A stretch of DNA of 64,000 nt, from positions 707,001 to 771,000 of the forward strand of contig CAMPEJ010000008.1 of NCBI GenBank assembly GCA_946800325.1, written 5' to 3'. Below the pieces are notes generated by a model. The model saw nothing but the letters and a program-made list of their open reading frames with translations. It was not told where the DNA came from and ran no database searches. Within the stretch, counting starts at the first letter, position 1, and every line of letters begins with the position of its first letter. The stretch comes from Luzula sylvatica (lineage: Eukaryota > Streptophyta > Magnoliopsida > Poales > Juncaceae). Of the stretch, positions 13,201 to 28,200 are shown piece by piece. The translations under genes and the position numbers were made by a program.

Positions 13201-16200
13201 TCAAATGATCTCAAAATACGTCATTTGAACTCCCCAAAGCATAAACAGATTGTTTTGAATCGAAAAACAAACTTTCTTAGTGTTTGTAAATTTTGGTGAA
13301 ATGTTATGTAGTAAAAGATACGATTCAAATGATCTCAAAATACGTTATTTGAACTCCCCAAAGCATAAACAGATTGTTTTGAATCGAAAAACAAACTTTC
13401 TTAGTGTTTGTAAATTTTGGTGAAATGTTATGTAGTAAAAGATACGATTCAAATGATCTCAAAATACGTTATTTGAACTCCCCAAAGCATAAACAAATTG
13501 TTTTGAATCGAAAAACAAACTGTCTTAGTGTTTGTAAATTTTGGTGAAATGTTATGTGGTAAAAGATACGATTCAAAAGATCTCAAAATACGTTATTTGA
13601 ACTCCCCAAAGCATAAACAGATTATTTTGAATCAAAAAACAAACTTTCTTAGTGTTTGTAAATTTTGGTGAAATGTTATGTGGTAAAAGATACGATTCAA
13701 ATGATCTCAAATTACGTTATTTGAACTCCCCAAAGCATAAACAGATTGTTTTGAATCGAAAAACAAACTTTCTTAGTGTTTGTAAATTTTGGTGAAATGT
13801 TATGTAGTAAAAGATACGATTCAAATGATCTCAAAATACGTTATTTGAACTCCCCAAAGCATAAACAGATTGTTTTGAATCGAAAAACAAACTTTCTTAG
13901 TGTTTGTAAATTTTGGTGAAATGTTATGTAGTAAAAGATATGATTGAAATGATCTCAAAATACGTTATTTGAACTCCCCAAAGCATAAACAAATTGTTTT
14001 GAATCGAAAAACAAACTGTCTTAGTGTTTGTAAATTTTGGTGAAATGTTATGTGGTAAAAGATACGATTCAAATGATCTAAAAATACGTTATTTGAACTC
14101 CCCAAAGCATAAACAAATTGTTTTGAATCGAAAAACAAACTGTCTTAGTGTTTGTAAATTTTGGTGAAATGTTATGTGGTAAAAGATACGATTCAAATGA
14201 TCTCAAAATACGTTATTTGAACTCCCCAAAGCATAAACAGATTGTTTTGAATCGAAAAACAAACTGTCTTAGTGTTTGTAAATTTTGGTGAAATGTTATG
14301 TGGTAAAAGATACGATTCAAATGATCTCAAAATACGTTATTTGAACTCCCCAAAGCATAAACATATTATTTTGAATCGAAAAACAAATTTTCTTAGTGTT
14401 TGTAAATTTTGGTGAAATGTTATGTGGTAAAAGATACGATTCAAATGATCTCAAAATACGTTATTTGAACTCCCCAAAGCATAAACAGATTGTTTTGAAT
14501 CGAAAAACAAACTTTCTTAGTGTTTGTAAATTTTGGTGAAATGTTATGTGGTAAAAGATACGATTCAAATGATCTCAAAATACGTTATTTGAACTCCCCA
14601 AAGCATAAACAGATTGTTTTGAATCGAAAAACAAACTTTCTTAGTGTTCGTAAATTTTGGTGAAATGTTATGTAGTAAAAGATACGATTCAAATGATCTC
14701 AAAATACGTTATTTGAACTCCCCAAAGCATAAACAAATTGTTTTGAATCGAAAAACAAACTGTCTTAGTGTTTGTAAATTTTGGTGAAATATTATGTGGT
14801 AAAAGATACGATTCAAATGATCTCAAAATACGTTATTTGAACTCCCCAAAGCATAAACAGATTATTTTGAACCGAAAAACAAACTTTCTTAGTGTTTGTA
14901 AATTTTGGTGAAATGTTATGTAGTAAAAGATACGATTCAAATGATCTCAAAATACGTTATTTGAACTCCCCAAAGCATAAACAGATTGTTTTGAATCGAA
15001 AAACATACTTTCTTAGTGTTTGTAAATTTTGGTGAAATGTTATGTGGTAAAAGATACGATTCAAATAATCTCAAAATACGTTATTTGAACTCCCCAAAGC
15101 ATAAACAAATTGTTTTGAATCGAAAAACAAACTGTCTTAGTGTTTGTAAATTTTGGTGAAATGTTATGTGGTAAAAGATACGATTCAAATGATCTCAAAA
15201 TGCGTTATTTGAACTCCCCAAAGCATAAACAAATTGTTTTGAATCGAAAAACAAACTGTCTTAGTGTTTGTAAATTTTGGTGAAATGTTATGTGGTAAAA
15301 GATACGATTCAAATGATCTCAAAATACGTTATTTGAACTCCCCAAAGCATAAACAAATTGTTTTGAATCGAAAAACAAACTTTCTTAGTGTTTGTAAATT
15401 TTGGTGAAATGTAATGTGGTAAAAGATACGATTCAAATGATCTCAAAATACGTTATTTGAACTCCCCAATGCATAAACAGATTGTTTTGAATCGAAAAAC
15501 AAACTTTCTTAGGGTTTATAAATTTTGGTGAAATGTTATGTAGTAAAACATACGATTCAAATGATCTCAAAATACGTTATTTGAACTCCCCAAAGCATAA
15601 ACAGATTGTTTTGAATCGAAAAACAAACTTTCTTAGTGTTTGTAAATTTTGGTGAAATGTTATGTGGTAAAAGATACGATTCAAATGATCTCAAAATACG
15701 TTATTTGAACTCCCCAAAGCATAAACAAATTGTTTTGAATCGAAAAACAAACTTTCTTAGTGTTTGTAAATTTTGGTGAAATGTTATGTGGTAAAAGATA
15801 CGATTCAAATGATCTCAAAATACGTTATTTGAACTCCCCAAAGCATAAACAGATTGTTTTGAATCGAAAAACAAACTTTCTTAGTGTTTGTAAATTTTGG
15901 TGAAATGTTATGTAGTAAAAGATACGATTCAAATGATCTCAAAATACGTTATTTGAACTCCCCAAAGCATAAACAGATTGTTTTGAATCGAAAAACAAAC
16001 TTTCTTAGTGTTTGTAAATTTTGGTGAAATGTTATGTAGTAAAAGATACGATTCAAATGATCTCAAAATACGTTATTTGAACTCCCCAAAGCATAAACAA
16101 ATTGTTTTGAATCGAAAAACAAACTGTCTTAGTGTTTGTAAATTTTGGTGAAATATTATGTGGTAAAAGATACGATTCAAATGATCTCAAAATACGTTAT

Positions 16201-19200
16201 TTGAACTCCCCAAAGCATAAACAGATTATTTTGAATCGAAAAACAAACTTTCTTAGTGTTTGTAAATTTTGGTGAAATGTTATGTGGTAAAAGATACGAT
16301 TCAAATGATCTCAAAATACGTTATTTGAACTCCCCAAAGCATAAACAGATTGTTTTGAATCGAAAAACAAACTTTCTTAGTGTTTGTAAATTTTGGTGAA
16401 ATGTTATGTAGTAAAAGATACGATTCAAATGATCTCAAAATACGTTATTAGAACTCCCCAAAGCATAAACAAATTGTTTTGAATCGAAAAACAAACTGTC
16501 TTAGTGTTTGTAAATTTTGGTGAAATGTTATGTGGTAAAAGATACGATTCAAATGATCTCAAAATACGTTATTTGAACTCCCCAAAGCATAAACAGATTA
16601 TTTTGAACCGAAAAACAAACTTTCTTAGTGTTTGTAAATTTTGGTGAAATGTTATGTGGTAAAAAATACGATTCAAATGATCTCAAAATACGTTATTTGA
16701 ACTCCCCAAAGCATAAACAGATTGTTTTGAATCGAAAAACAAACTGTCCTAGTGTTTGTAAATTTTGGTGAAATGTTATGTGGTAAAAGATACGATTCAA
16801 ATGATCTCAAAATACGTTATTTGAACTCCCCAAAGCATAAACAGATTATTTTGAATCGAAAAACAAATTTTCTTAGTGTTTGTAAATTTTGGTGAAATGT
16901 TATGTGGTAAAAGATACGATTCAAATGATCTCAAAATACGTTATTTGAACTCCCCAAAGCATAAACAGATTGTTTTGAATCGAAAAACAAACTTTCTTAG
17001 TGTTTGTAAATTTTGGTGAAATGTTATGTGGTAAAATATACGATTCAAATGATCTCAAAATACGTTATTTGAACTCCCCAAAGCATAAACAGATTGTTTT
17101 GAATCGAAAAACAAACTTTCTTAGTGTTTGTAAATTTTGGTGAAATGTTATGTAGTAAAAGATACGATTCAAATGATCTCAAAATACGTTATTTGAACTC
17201 CCCAAAGCATAAACAAATTGTTTTGAATCGAAAAACAAACTTTCTTAGTGTTTGTAAATTTTGGTGAAATGTTATGTGGTAAAAGATACGATTCAAATGA
17301 TCTCAAAATACGTTATTTGAACTCCCCAAAGCATATAAACAGATTGTTTTGAATCGAAAAACAAACTTTCTTAGTGTTTGTAAATTTTGGTGAAATGTTA
17401 TGTGGTAAAAAATACGATTCAAATGATCTCAAAATACGTTATTTGAACTCCCCAAAGCATAAACAGATTGTTTTGAATCGAAAAACAAACTGTCCTAGTG
17501 TTTGTAAATTTTGGTGAAATGTTATGTGGTAAAAGATACGATTCAAATGATCTCAAAATACGTTATTTGAACTCCCCAAAGCATAAACAGATTATTTTGA
17601 ATCGAAAAACAAATTTTCTTAGTGTTTGTAAATTTTGGTGAAATGTTATGTGGTAAAAGATACGATTCAAATGATCTCAAAATACGTTATTTGAACTCCC
17701 CAAAGCATAAACAGATTGTTTTGAATCGAAAAACAAACTTTCTTAGTGTTTGTAAATTTTGGTGAAATGTTATGTGGTAAAATATACGATTCAAATGATC
17801 TCAAAATACGTTATTTGAACTCCCCAAAGCATAAACAGATTGTTTTGAATCGAAAAACAAACTTTCTTAGTGTTTGTAAATTTTGGTGAAATGTTATGTA
17901 GTAAAAGATACGATTCAAATGATCTCAAAATACGTTATTTGAACTCCCCAAAGCATAAACAAATTGTTTTGAATCGAAAAACAAACTGTCTTAGTGTTTG
18001 TAAATTTTGGTGAAATGTTATGTGGTAAAAGATACGATTCAAATGATCTCAAAATACGTTATTTGAACTCCCCAAAGCATAAACAGATTATTTTGAACCG
18101 AAAAACAAACTTTCTTAGTGTTTGTAAATTTTGGTGAAATGTTATGTGGTAAAAGATACGATTCAAATGATCTCAAAATACGTTATTTGAACTCCCCAAA
18201 GCATATAAACAGATTGTTTTGAATCGAAAAACAAACTTTCTTAGTGTTTGTAAATTTTGGTGAAATGTTATGTAGTAAAAGATACGATTCAAATGATCTC
18301 AAAATACGTTATTTGAACTCCCCAAAGCATAAACAAATTGTTTTGAATCGAAAAACAAACTTTCTTAGTGTTTGTAAATTTTGGTGAAATGTTATGTGGT
18401 AAAAGATACGATTCAAATGATCTAAAAATACGTTATTTGAACTCCCCAAAGCATAAACAAATTGTTTTGAATCGAAAAACAAATTGTTTTGAATCGAAAA
18501 ACAAACTTTCTTAGTGTTTGTAAATTTTGGTGAAATGTTATGTGGTAAAAGATACGATTCAAATGATCTCAAAATACGTTATTTGAACTCCCCAAAGCAT
18601 AAACAGATTATTTTGAACCGAAAAACAAACTTTCTTAGTGTTTGTAAATTTTGGTGAAATGTTATGTGGTAAAAGATACGATTCAAATGATCTCAAAATA
18701 CGTTATTTGAACTCCCCAAAGCATAAACAGATTGTTTTGAATCGAAAAACAAACTTTCTTAGTGTTTGTAAATTTTGGTGAAATGTTATGTAGTAAAAGA
18801 TACGATTCAAATGATCTCAAAATACGTTATTTGAACTCCCCAAAGCATAAACAAATTGTTTTGAATCGAAAAACAAACTGTCTTAGTGTTTGTAAATTTT
18901 GGTGAAATGTTATGTGGTAAAAGATACGATTCAAATGATCTCAAAATACGTCATTTGAACTCCCCAAAGCATAAACAGATTGTTTTGAATCGAAAAACAA
19001 ACTTTCTTAGTGTTTGTAAATTTTGGTGAAATGTTATGTAGTAAAAGATACGATTCAAATGATCTCAAAATACGTTATTTGAACTCCCCAAAGCATAAAC
19101 AGATTGTTTTGAATCGAAAAACAAACTTTCTTAGTGTTTGTAAATTTTGGTGAAATGTTATGTAGTAAAAGATACGATTCAAATGATCTCAAAATACGTT

Positions 19201-22200
19201 ATTTGAACTCCCCAAAGCATAAACAAATTGTTTTGAATCGAAAAACAAACTGTCTTAGTGTTTGTAAATTTTGGTGAAATGTTATGTGGTAAAAGATACG
19301 ATTCAAAAGATCTCAAAATACGTTATTTGAACTCCCCAAAGCATAAACAGATTATTTTGAATCAAAAAACAAACTTTCTTAGTGTTTGTAAATTTTGGTG
19401 AAATGTTATGTGGTAAAAGATACGATTCAAATGATCTCAAATTACGTTATTTGAACTCCCCAAAGCATAAACAGATTGTTTTGAATCGAAAAACAAACTT
19501 TCTTAGTGTTTGTAAATTTTGGTGAAATGTTATGTAGTAAAAGATACGATTCAAATGATCTCAAAATACGTTATTTGAACTCCCCAAAGCATAAACAGAT
19601 TGTTTTGAATCGAAAAACAAACTTTCTTAGTGTTTGTAAATTTTGGTGAAATGTTATGTAGTAAAAGATATGATTGAAATGATCTCAAAATACGTTATTT
19701 GAACTCCCCAAAGCATAAACAAATTGTTTTGAATCGAAAAACAAACTGTCTTAGTGTTTGTAAATTTTGGTGAAATGTTATGTGGTAAAAGATACGATTC
19801 AAATGATCTAAAAATACGTTATTTGAACTCCCCAAAGCATAAACAAATTGTTTTGAATCGAAAAACAAACTGTCTTAGTGTTTGTAAATTTTGGTGAAAT
19901 GTTATGTGGTAAAAGATACGATTCAAATGATCTCAAAATACGTTATTTGAACTCCCCAAAGCATAAACAGATTGTTTTGAATCGAAAAACAAACTGTCTT
20001 AGTGTTTGTAAATTTTGGTGAAATGTTATGTGGTAAAAGATACGATTCAAATGATCTCAAAATACGTTATTTGAACTCCCCAAAGCATAAACATATTATT
20101 TTGAATCGAAAAACAAATTTTCTTAGTGTTTGTAAATTTTGGTGAAATGTTATGTGGTAAAAGATACGATTCAAATGATCTCAAAATACGTTATTTGAAC
20201 TCCCCAAAGCATAAACAGATTGTTTTGAATCGAAAAACAAACTTTCTTAGTGTTTGTAAATTTTGGTGAAATGTTATGTGGTAAAAGATACGATTCAAAT
20301 GATCTCAAAATACGTTATTTGAACTCCCCAAAGCATAAACAGATTGTTTTGAATCGAAAAACAAACTTTCTTAGTGTTCGTAAATTTTGGTGAAATGTTA
20401 TGTAGTAAAAGATACGATTCAAATGATCTCAAAATACGTTATTTGAACTCCCCAAAGCATAAACAAATTGTTTTGAATCGAAAAACAAACTGTCTTAGTG
20501 TTTGTAAATTTTGGTGAAATATTATGTGGTAAAAGATACGATTCAAATGATCTCAAAATACGTTATTTGAACTCCCCAAAGCATAAACAGATTATTTTGA
20601 ACCGAAAAACAAACTTTCTTAGTGTTTGTAAATTTTGGTGAAATGTTATGTAGTAAAAGATACGATTCAAATGATCTCAAAATACGTTATTTGAACTCCC
20701 CAAAGCATAAACAGATTGTTTTGAATCGAAAAACATACTTTCTTAGTGTTTGTAAATTTTGGTGAAATGTTATGTGGTAAAAGATACGATTCAAATGATC
20801 TCAAAATACGTTATTTGAACTCCCCAAAGCATAAACAAATTGTTTTGAATCGAAAAACAAACTGTCTTAGTGTTTGTAAATTTTGGTGAAATGTTATGTG
20901 GTAAAAGATACGATTCAAATGATCTCAAAATGCGTTATTTGAACTCCCCAAAGCATAAACAAATTGTTTTGAATCGAAAAACAAACTGTCTTAGTGTTTG
21001 TAAATTTTGGTGAAATGTTATGTGGTAAAAGATACGATTCAAATGATCTCAAAATACGTTATTTGAACTCCCCAAAGCATAAACAAATTGTTTTGAATCG
21101 AAAAACAAACTTTCTTAGTGTTTGTAAATTTTGGTGAAATGTAATGTGGTAAAAGATACGATTCAAATGATCTCAAAATACGTTATTTGAACTCCCCAAT
21201 GCATAAACAGATTGTTTTGAATCGAAAAACAAACTTTCTTAGGGTTTATAAATTTTGGTGAAATGTTATGTAGTAAAACATACGATTCAAATGATCTCAA
21301 AATACGTTATTTGAACTCCCCAAAGCATAAACAGATTGTTTTGAATCGAAAAACAAACTTTCTTAGTGTTTGTAAATTTTGGTGAAATGTTATGTGGTAA
21401 AAGATACGATTCAAATGATCTCAAAATACGTTATTTGAACTCCCCAAAGCATAAACAAATTGTTTTGAATCGAAAAACAAACTTTCTTAGTGTTTGTAAA
21501 TTTTGGTGAAATGTTATGTGGTAAAAGATACGATTCAAATGATCTCAAAATACGTTATTTGAACTCCCCAAAGCATAAACAGATTGTTTTGAATCGAAAA
21601 ACAAACTTTCTTAGTGTTTGTAAATTTTGGTGAAATGTTATGTAGTAAAAGATACGATTCAAATGATCTCAAAATACGTTATTTGAACTCCCCAAAGCAT
21701 AAACAGATTGTTTTGAATCGAAAAACAAACTTTCTTAGTGTTTGTAAATTTTGGTGAAATGTTATGTAGTAAAAGATACGATTCAAATGATCTCAAAATA
21801 CGTTATTTGAACTCCCCAAAGCATAAACAAATTGTTTTGAATCGAAAAACAAACTGTCTTAGTGTTTGTAAATTTTGGTGAAATATTATGTGGTAAAAGA
21901 TACGATTCAAATGATCTCAAAATACGTTATTTGAACTCCCCAAAGCATAAACAGATTATTTTGAATCGAAAAACAAACTTTCTTAGTGTTTGTAAATTTT
22001 GGTGAAATGTTATGTGGTAAAAGATACGATTCAAATGATCTCAAAATACGTTATTTGAACTCCCCAAAGCATAAACAGATTGTTTTGAATCGAAAAACAA
22101 ACTTTCTTAGTGTTTGTAAATTTTGGTGAAATGTTATGTAGTAAAAGATACGATTCAAATGATCTCAAAATACGTTATTAGAACTCCCCAAAGCATAAAC

Positions 22201-25200
22201 AAATTGTTTTGAATCGAAAAACAAACTGTCTTAGTGTTTGTAAATTTTGGTGAAATGTTATGTGGTAAAAGATACGATTCAAATGATCTCAAAATACGTT
22301 ATTTGAACTCCCCAAAGCATAAACAGATTATTTTGAACCGAAAAACAAACTTTCTTAGTGTTTGTAAATTTTGGTGAAATGTTATGTGGTAAAAAATACG
22401 ATTCAAATGATCTCAAAATACGTTATTTGAACTCCCCAAAGCATAAACAGATTGTTTTGAATCGAAAAACAAACTGTCCTAGTGTTTGTAAATTTTGGTG
22501 AAATGTTATGTGGTAAAAGATACGATTCAAATGATCTCAAAATACGTTATTTGAACTCCCCAAAGCATAAACAGATTATTTTGAATCGAAAAACAAATTT
22601 TCTTAGTGTTTGTAAATTTTGGTGAAATGTTATGTGGTAAAAGATACGATTCAAATGATCTCAAAATACGTTATTTGAACTCCCCAAAGCATAAACAGAT
22701 TGTTTTGAATCGAAAAACAAACTTTCTTAGTGTTTGTAAATTTTGGTGAAATGTTATGTGGTAAAATATACGATTCAAATGATCTCAAAATACGTTATTT
22801 GAACTCCCCAAAGCATAAACAGATTGTTTTGAATCGAAAAACAAACTTTCTTAGTGTTTGTAAATTTTGGTGAAATGTTATGTAGTAAAAGATACGATTC
22901 AAATGATCTCAAAATACGTTATTTGAACTCCCCAAAGCATAAACAAATTGTTTTGAATCGAAAAACAAATTGTTTTGAATCGAAAAACAAACTTTCTTAG
23001 TGTTTGTAAATTTTGGTGAAATGTTATGTGGTAAAAGATACGATTCAAATGATCTCAAAATACGTTATTTGAACTCCCCAAAGCATATAAACAGATTGTT
23101 TTGAATCGAAAAACAAACTTTCTTAGTGTTTGTAAATTTTGGTGAAATGTTATGTGGTAAAAAATACGATTCAAATGATCTCAAAATACGTTATTTGAAC
23201 TCCCCAAAGCATAAACAGATTGTTTTGAATCGAAAAACAAACTGTCCTAGTGTTTGTAAATTTTGGTGAAATGTTATGTGGTAAAAGATACGATTCAAAT
23301 GATCTCAAAATACGTTATTTGAACTCCCCAAAGCATAAACAGATTATTTTGAATCGAAAAACAAATTTTCTTAGTGTTTGTAAATTTTGGTGAAATGTTA
23401 TGTGGTAAAAGATACGATTCAAATGATCTCAAAATACGTTATTTGAACTCCCCAAAGCATAAACAGATTGTTTTGAATCGAAAAACAAACTTTCTTAGTG
23501 TTTGTAAATTTTGGTGAAATGTTATGTGGTAAAATATACGATTCAAATGATCTCAAAATACGTTATTTGAACTCCCCAAAGCATAAACAGATTGTTTTGA
23601 ATCGAAAAACAAACTTTCTTAGTGTTTGTAAATTTTGGTGAAATGTTATGTAGTAAAAGATACGATTCAAATGATCTCAAAATACGTTATTTGAACTCCC
23701 CAAAGCATAAACAAATTGTTTTGAATCGAAAAACAAACTGTCTTAGTGTTTGTAAATTTTGGTGAAATGTTATGTGGTAAAAGATACGATTCAAATGATC
23801 TCAAAATACGTTATTTGAACTCCCCAAAGCATAAACAGATTATTTTGAACCGAAAAACAAACTTTCTTAGTGTTTGTAAATTTTGGTGAAATGTTATGTG
23901 GTAAAAGATACGATTCAAATGATCTCAAAATACGTTATTTGAACTCCCCAAAGCATATAAACAGATTGTTTTGAATCGAAAAACAAACTTTCTTAGTGTT
24001 TGTAAATTTTGGTGAAATGTTATGTAGTAAAAGATACGATTCAAATGATCTCAAAATACGTTATTTGAACTCCCCAAAGCATAAACAAATTGTTTTGAAT
24101 CGAAAAACAAACTTTCTTAGTGTTTGTAAATTTTGGTGAAATGTTATGTGGTAAAAGATACGATTCAAATGATCTAAAAATACGTTATTTGAACTCCCCA
24201 AAGCATAAACAAATTGTTTTGAATCGAAAAACAAATTGTTTTGAATCGAAAAACAAACTTTCTTAGTGTTTGTAAATTTTGGTGAAATGTTATGTGGTAA
24301 AAGATACGATTCAAATGATCTCAAAATACGTTATTTGAACTCCCCAAAGCATATAAACAGATTGTTTTGAATCGAAAAACAAACTTTCTTAGTGTTTGTA
24401 AATTTTGGTGAAATGTTATGTAGTAAAAGATACGATTCAAATGATCTCAAAATACGTTATTTGAACTCCCCAAAGCATAAACAGATTGTTTTGAATCGAA
24501 AAACAAACTTTCTTAGTGTTTGTAAATTTTGGTGAAATGTTATGTAGTAAAAGATACGATTCAAATGATCTCAAAATACGTTATTTGAACTCCCCAAAGC
24601 ATAAACAAATTGTTTTGAATCGAAAAACAAACTGTCTTAGTGTTTGTAAATTTTGGTGAAATGTTATGTGGTAAAAGATACGATTCAAATGATCTCAAAA
24701 TACGTTATTTGAACTCCCCAAAGCATAAACAGATTGTTTCGAATCGAAAAACAAACTTTCTTAGTGTTTGTAAATTTTGGTGAAATGTTATGTAGTAAAA
24801 GATACGATTCAAATGATCTCAAAATACGTTATTTGAACTCCCCAAAGCATAAACAAATTGTTTTGAATCGAAAAACAAACTGTCTTAGTGTTTGTAAATT
24901 TTGGTGAAATGTTATGTGGTAAAAGATACGATTCAAATGATCTCAAAATACGTCATTTGAACTCCCCAAAGCATAAACAGATTGTTTTGAATCGAAAAAC
25001 AAACTTTCTTAGTGTTTGTAAATTTTGGTGAAATGTTATGTAGTAAAAGATACGATTCAAATGATCTCAAAATACGTTATTTGAACTCCCCAAAGCATAA
25101 ACAGATTGTTTTGAATCGAAAAACAAACTTTCTTAGTGTTTGTAAATTTTGGTGAAATGTTATGTAGTAAAAGATACGATTCAAATGACCTCAAAATACG

Positions 25201-28200
25201 TTATTTGAACTCCCCAAAGCATAAACAGATTGTTTTGAATCGAAAAACAAACTTTCTTAGTGTTTGTAAATTTTGGTGAAATGTTATGTAGTAAAAGATA
25301 CGATTCAAATGATCTCAAAATACGTTATTTGAACTCCCCAAAGCATAAACAAGTTGTTTTGAATCGAAAAACAAACTGTCTTAGTGTTTGTAAATTTTGG
25401 TGAAATGTTATGTGGTAAAAGATACGATTCAAATGATCTCAAAATACGTTATTTGAACTCCCCAAAGCATAAACAGATTGTTTCGAATCGAAAAACAAAC
25501 TTTCTTAGTGTTTGTAAATTTTGGTGAAATGTTATGTAGTAAAAGATACGATTCAAATGATCTCAAAATACGTTATTTGAACTCCCCAAAGCATAAACAA
25601 ATTGTTTTGAATCGAAAAACAAACTGTCTTAGTGCTTGTAAATTTTGGTGAAATGTTATGTGGTAAAAGATACGATTCAAATGATCTCAAAATACGTCAT
25701 TTGAACTCCCCAAAGCATAAACAGATTGTTTTGAATCGAAAAACAAACTTTCTTAGTGTTTGTAAATTTTGGTGAAATGTTATGTAGTAAAAGATACGAT
25801 TCAAATGATCTCAAAATACGTTATTTGAACTCCCCAAAGCATAAACAGATTGTTTTGAATCGAAAAACAAACTTTCTTAGTGTTTGTAAATTTTGGTGAA
25901 ATGTTATGTAGTAAAAGATACGATTCAAATGATCTCAAAATACGTTATTTGAACTCCCCAAAGCATAAACAAATTGTTTTGAATCGAAAAACAAACTTTC
26001 TTAGTGTTTGTAAATTTTGGTGAAATGTTATGTGGTAAAAGATACGATTCAAATGATCTCAAAATACGTTATTTGAACTCCCCAAAGCATAAACAAATTG
26101 TTTTGAATCGAAAAACAAACTTTCTTAGTGTTCGTAAATTTTGGTGAAATGTTATGTGGTAAAAGATACGATTCAAATGATCTCAAAATACGTTATTTGA
26201 ACTCCCCAAAGCATAAACAGATTGTTTTGAATCGAAAAACAAACTTTCTTAGTGTTTGTAAATTTTGGTGAAATGTTATGTAGTAAAAGATACGATTCAA
26301 ATGATCTCAAAATACGTTATTTGAACTCCCCAAAGCATAAACAGATTGTTTTGAATCGAAAAACAAACTTTCTTAGTGTTTGTAAATTTTGGTGAAATGT
26401 TATGTAGTAAAAGATACGATTCAAATGATCTCAAAATACGTTATTTGAACTCCCCAAAGCATAAACAAATTGTTTTGAATCGAAAAACAAACTGTCTTAG
26501 TGTTTGTAAATTTTGGTGAAATATTATGTGGTAAAAGATACGATTCAAATGATCTCAAAATACGTTATTTGAACTCCCCAAAGCATATACAAATTGTTTT
26601 GAATCGAAAAACAAACTGTCTTAGTGTTTGTAAATTTTGGTGAAATGTTATGTGGTAAAAGATACGATTCAAATGATCTCAAAATACGTTATTTGAACTC
26701 CCCAAAGCATAAACAGATTATTTTGAACCGAAAAACAAACTTTCTTAGTGTTTGTAAATTTTGGTGAAATGTTATGTGGTAAAAAATACGATTCAAATGA
26801 TCTCAAAATACGTTATTTGAACTCCCCAAAGCTTAAACAGATTGTTTTGAATCGAAAAACAAACTGTCCTAGTGTTTGTAAATTTTGGTGAAATGTTATG
26901 TGGTAAAAGATACGATTCAAATGATCTCAAAATACGTTATTTGAACTCCCCAAAGCATAAACAGATTATTTTGAATCGAAAAACAAATTTTCTTAGTGTT
27001 TGTAAATTTTGGTGAAATGTTATGTGGTAAAAGATACGATTCAAATGATCTCAAAATACGTTATTTGAACTCCCCAAAGCATAAACAGATTGTTTTGAAT
27101 CGAAAAACAAACTTTCTTAGTGTTTGTAAATTTTGGTGAAATGTTATGTGGTAAAATATACGATTCAAATGATCTCAAAATACGTTATTTGAACTCCCCA
27201 AAGCATAAACAGATTGTTTTGAATCGAAAAACAAACTTTCTTAGTGTTTGTAAATTTTGGTGAAATGTTATGTAGTAAAAGATACGATTCAAATGATCTC
27301 AAAATACGTTATTTGAACTCCCCAAAGCATAAACAAATTGTTTTGAATCGAAAAACAAATTGTTTTGAATCGAAAAACAAACTTTCTTAGTGTTTGTAAA
27401 TTTTGGTGAAATGTTATGTGGTAAAAGATACGATTCAAATGATCTCAAAATACGTTATTTGAACTCCCCAAAGCATATAAACAGATTGTTTTGAATCGAA
27501 AAACAAACTTTCTTAGTGTTTGTAAATTTTGGTGAAATGTTATGTGGTAAAAAATACGATTCAAATGATCTCAAAATACGTTATTTGAACTCCCCAAAGC
27601 ATAAACAGATTGTTTTGAATCGAAAAACAAACTGTCCTAGTGTTTGTAAATTTTAGTGAAATGTTATGTGGTAAAAGATACGATTCAAATGATCTCAAAA
27701 TACGTTATTTGAACTCCCCAAAGCATAAACAGATTATTTTGAATCGAAAAACAAATTTTCTTAGTGTTTGTAAATTTTGGTGAAATGTTATGTGGTAAAA
27801 GATACGATTCAAATGATCTCAAAATACGTTATTTGAACTCCCCAAAGCATAAACAGATTGTTTTGAATCGAAAAACAAACTTTCTTAGTGTTTGTAAATT
27901 TTGGTGAAATGTTATGTGGTAAAATATACGATTCAAATGATCTCAAAATACGTTATTTGAACTCCCCAAAGCATAAACAGATTGTTTTGAATCGAAAAAC
28001 AAACTTTCTTAGTGTTTGTAAATTTTGGTGAAATGTTATGTAGTAAAAGATACGATTCAAATGATCTCAAAATACGTTATTTGAACTCCCCAAAGCATAA
28101 ACAAATTGTTTTGAATCGAAAAACAAACTGTCTTAGTGTTTGTAAATTTTGGTGAAATGTTATGTGGTAAAAGATACGATTCAAATGATCTCAAAATACG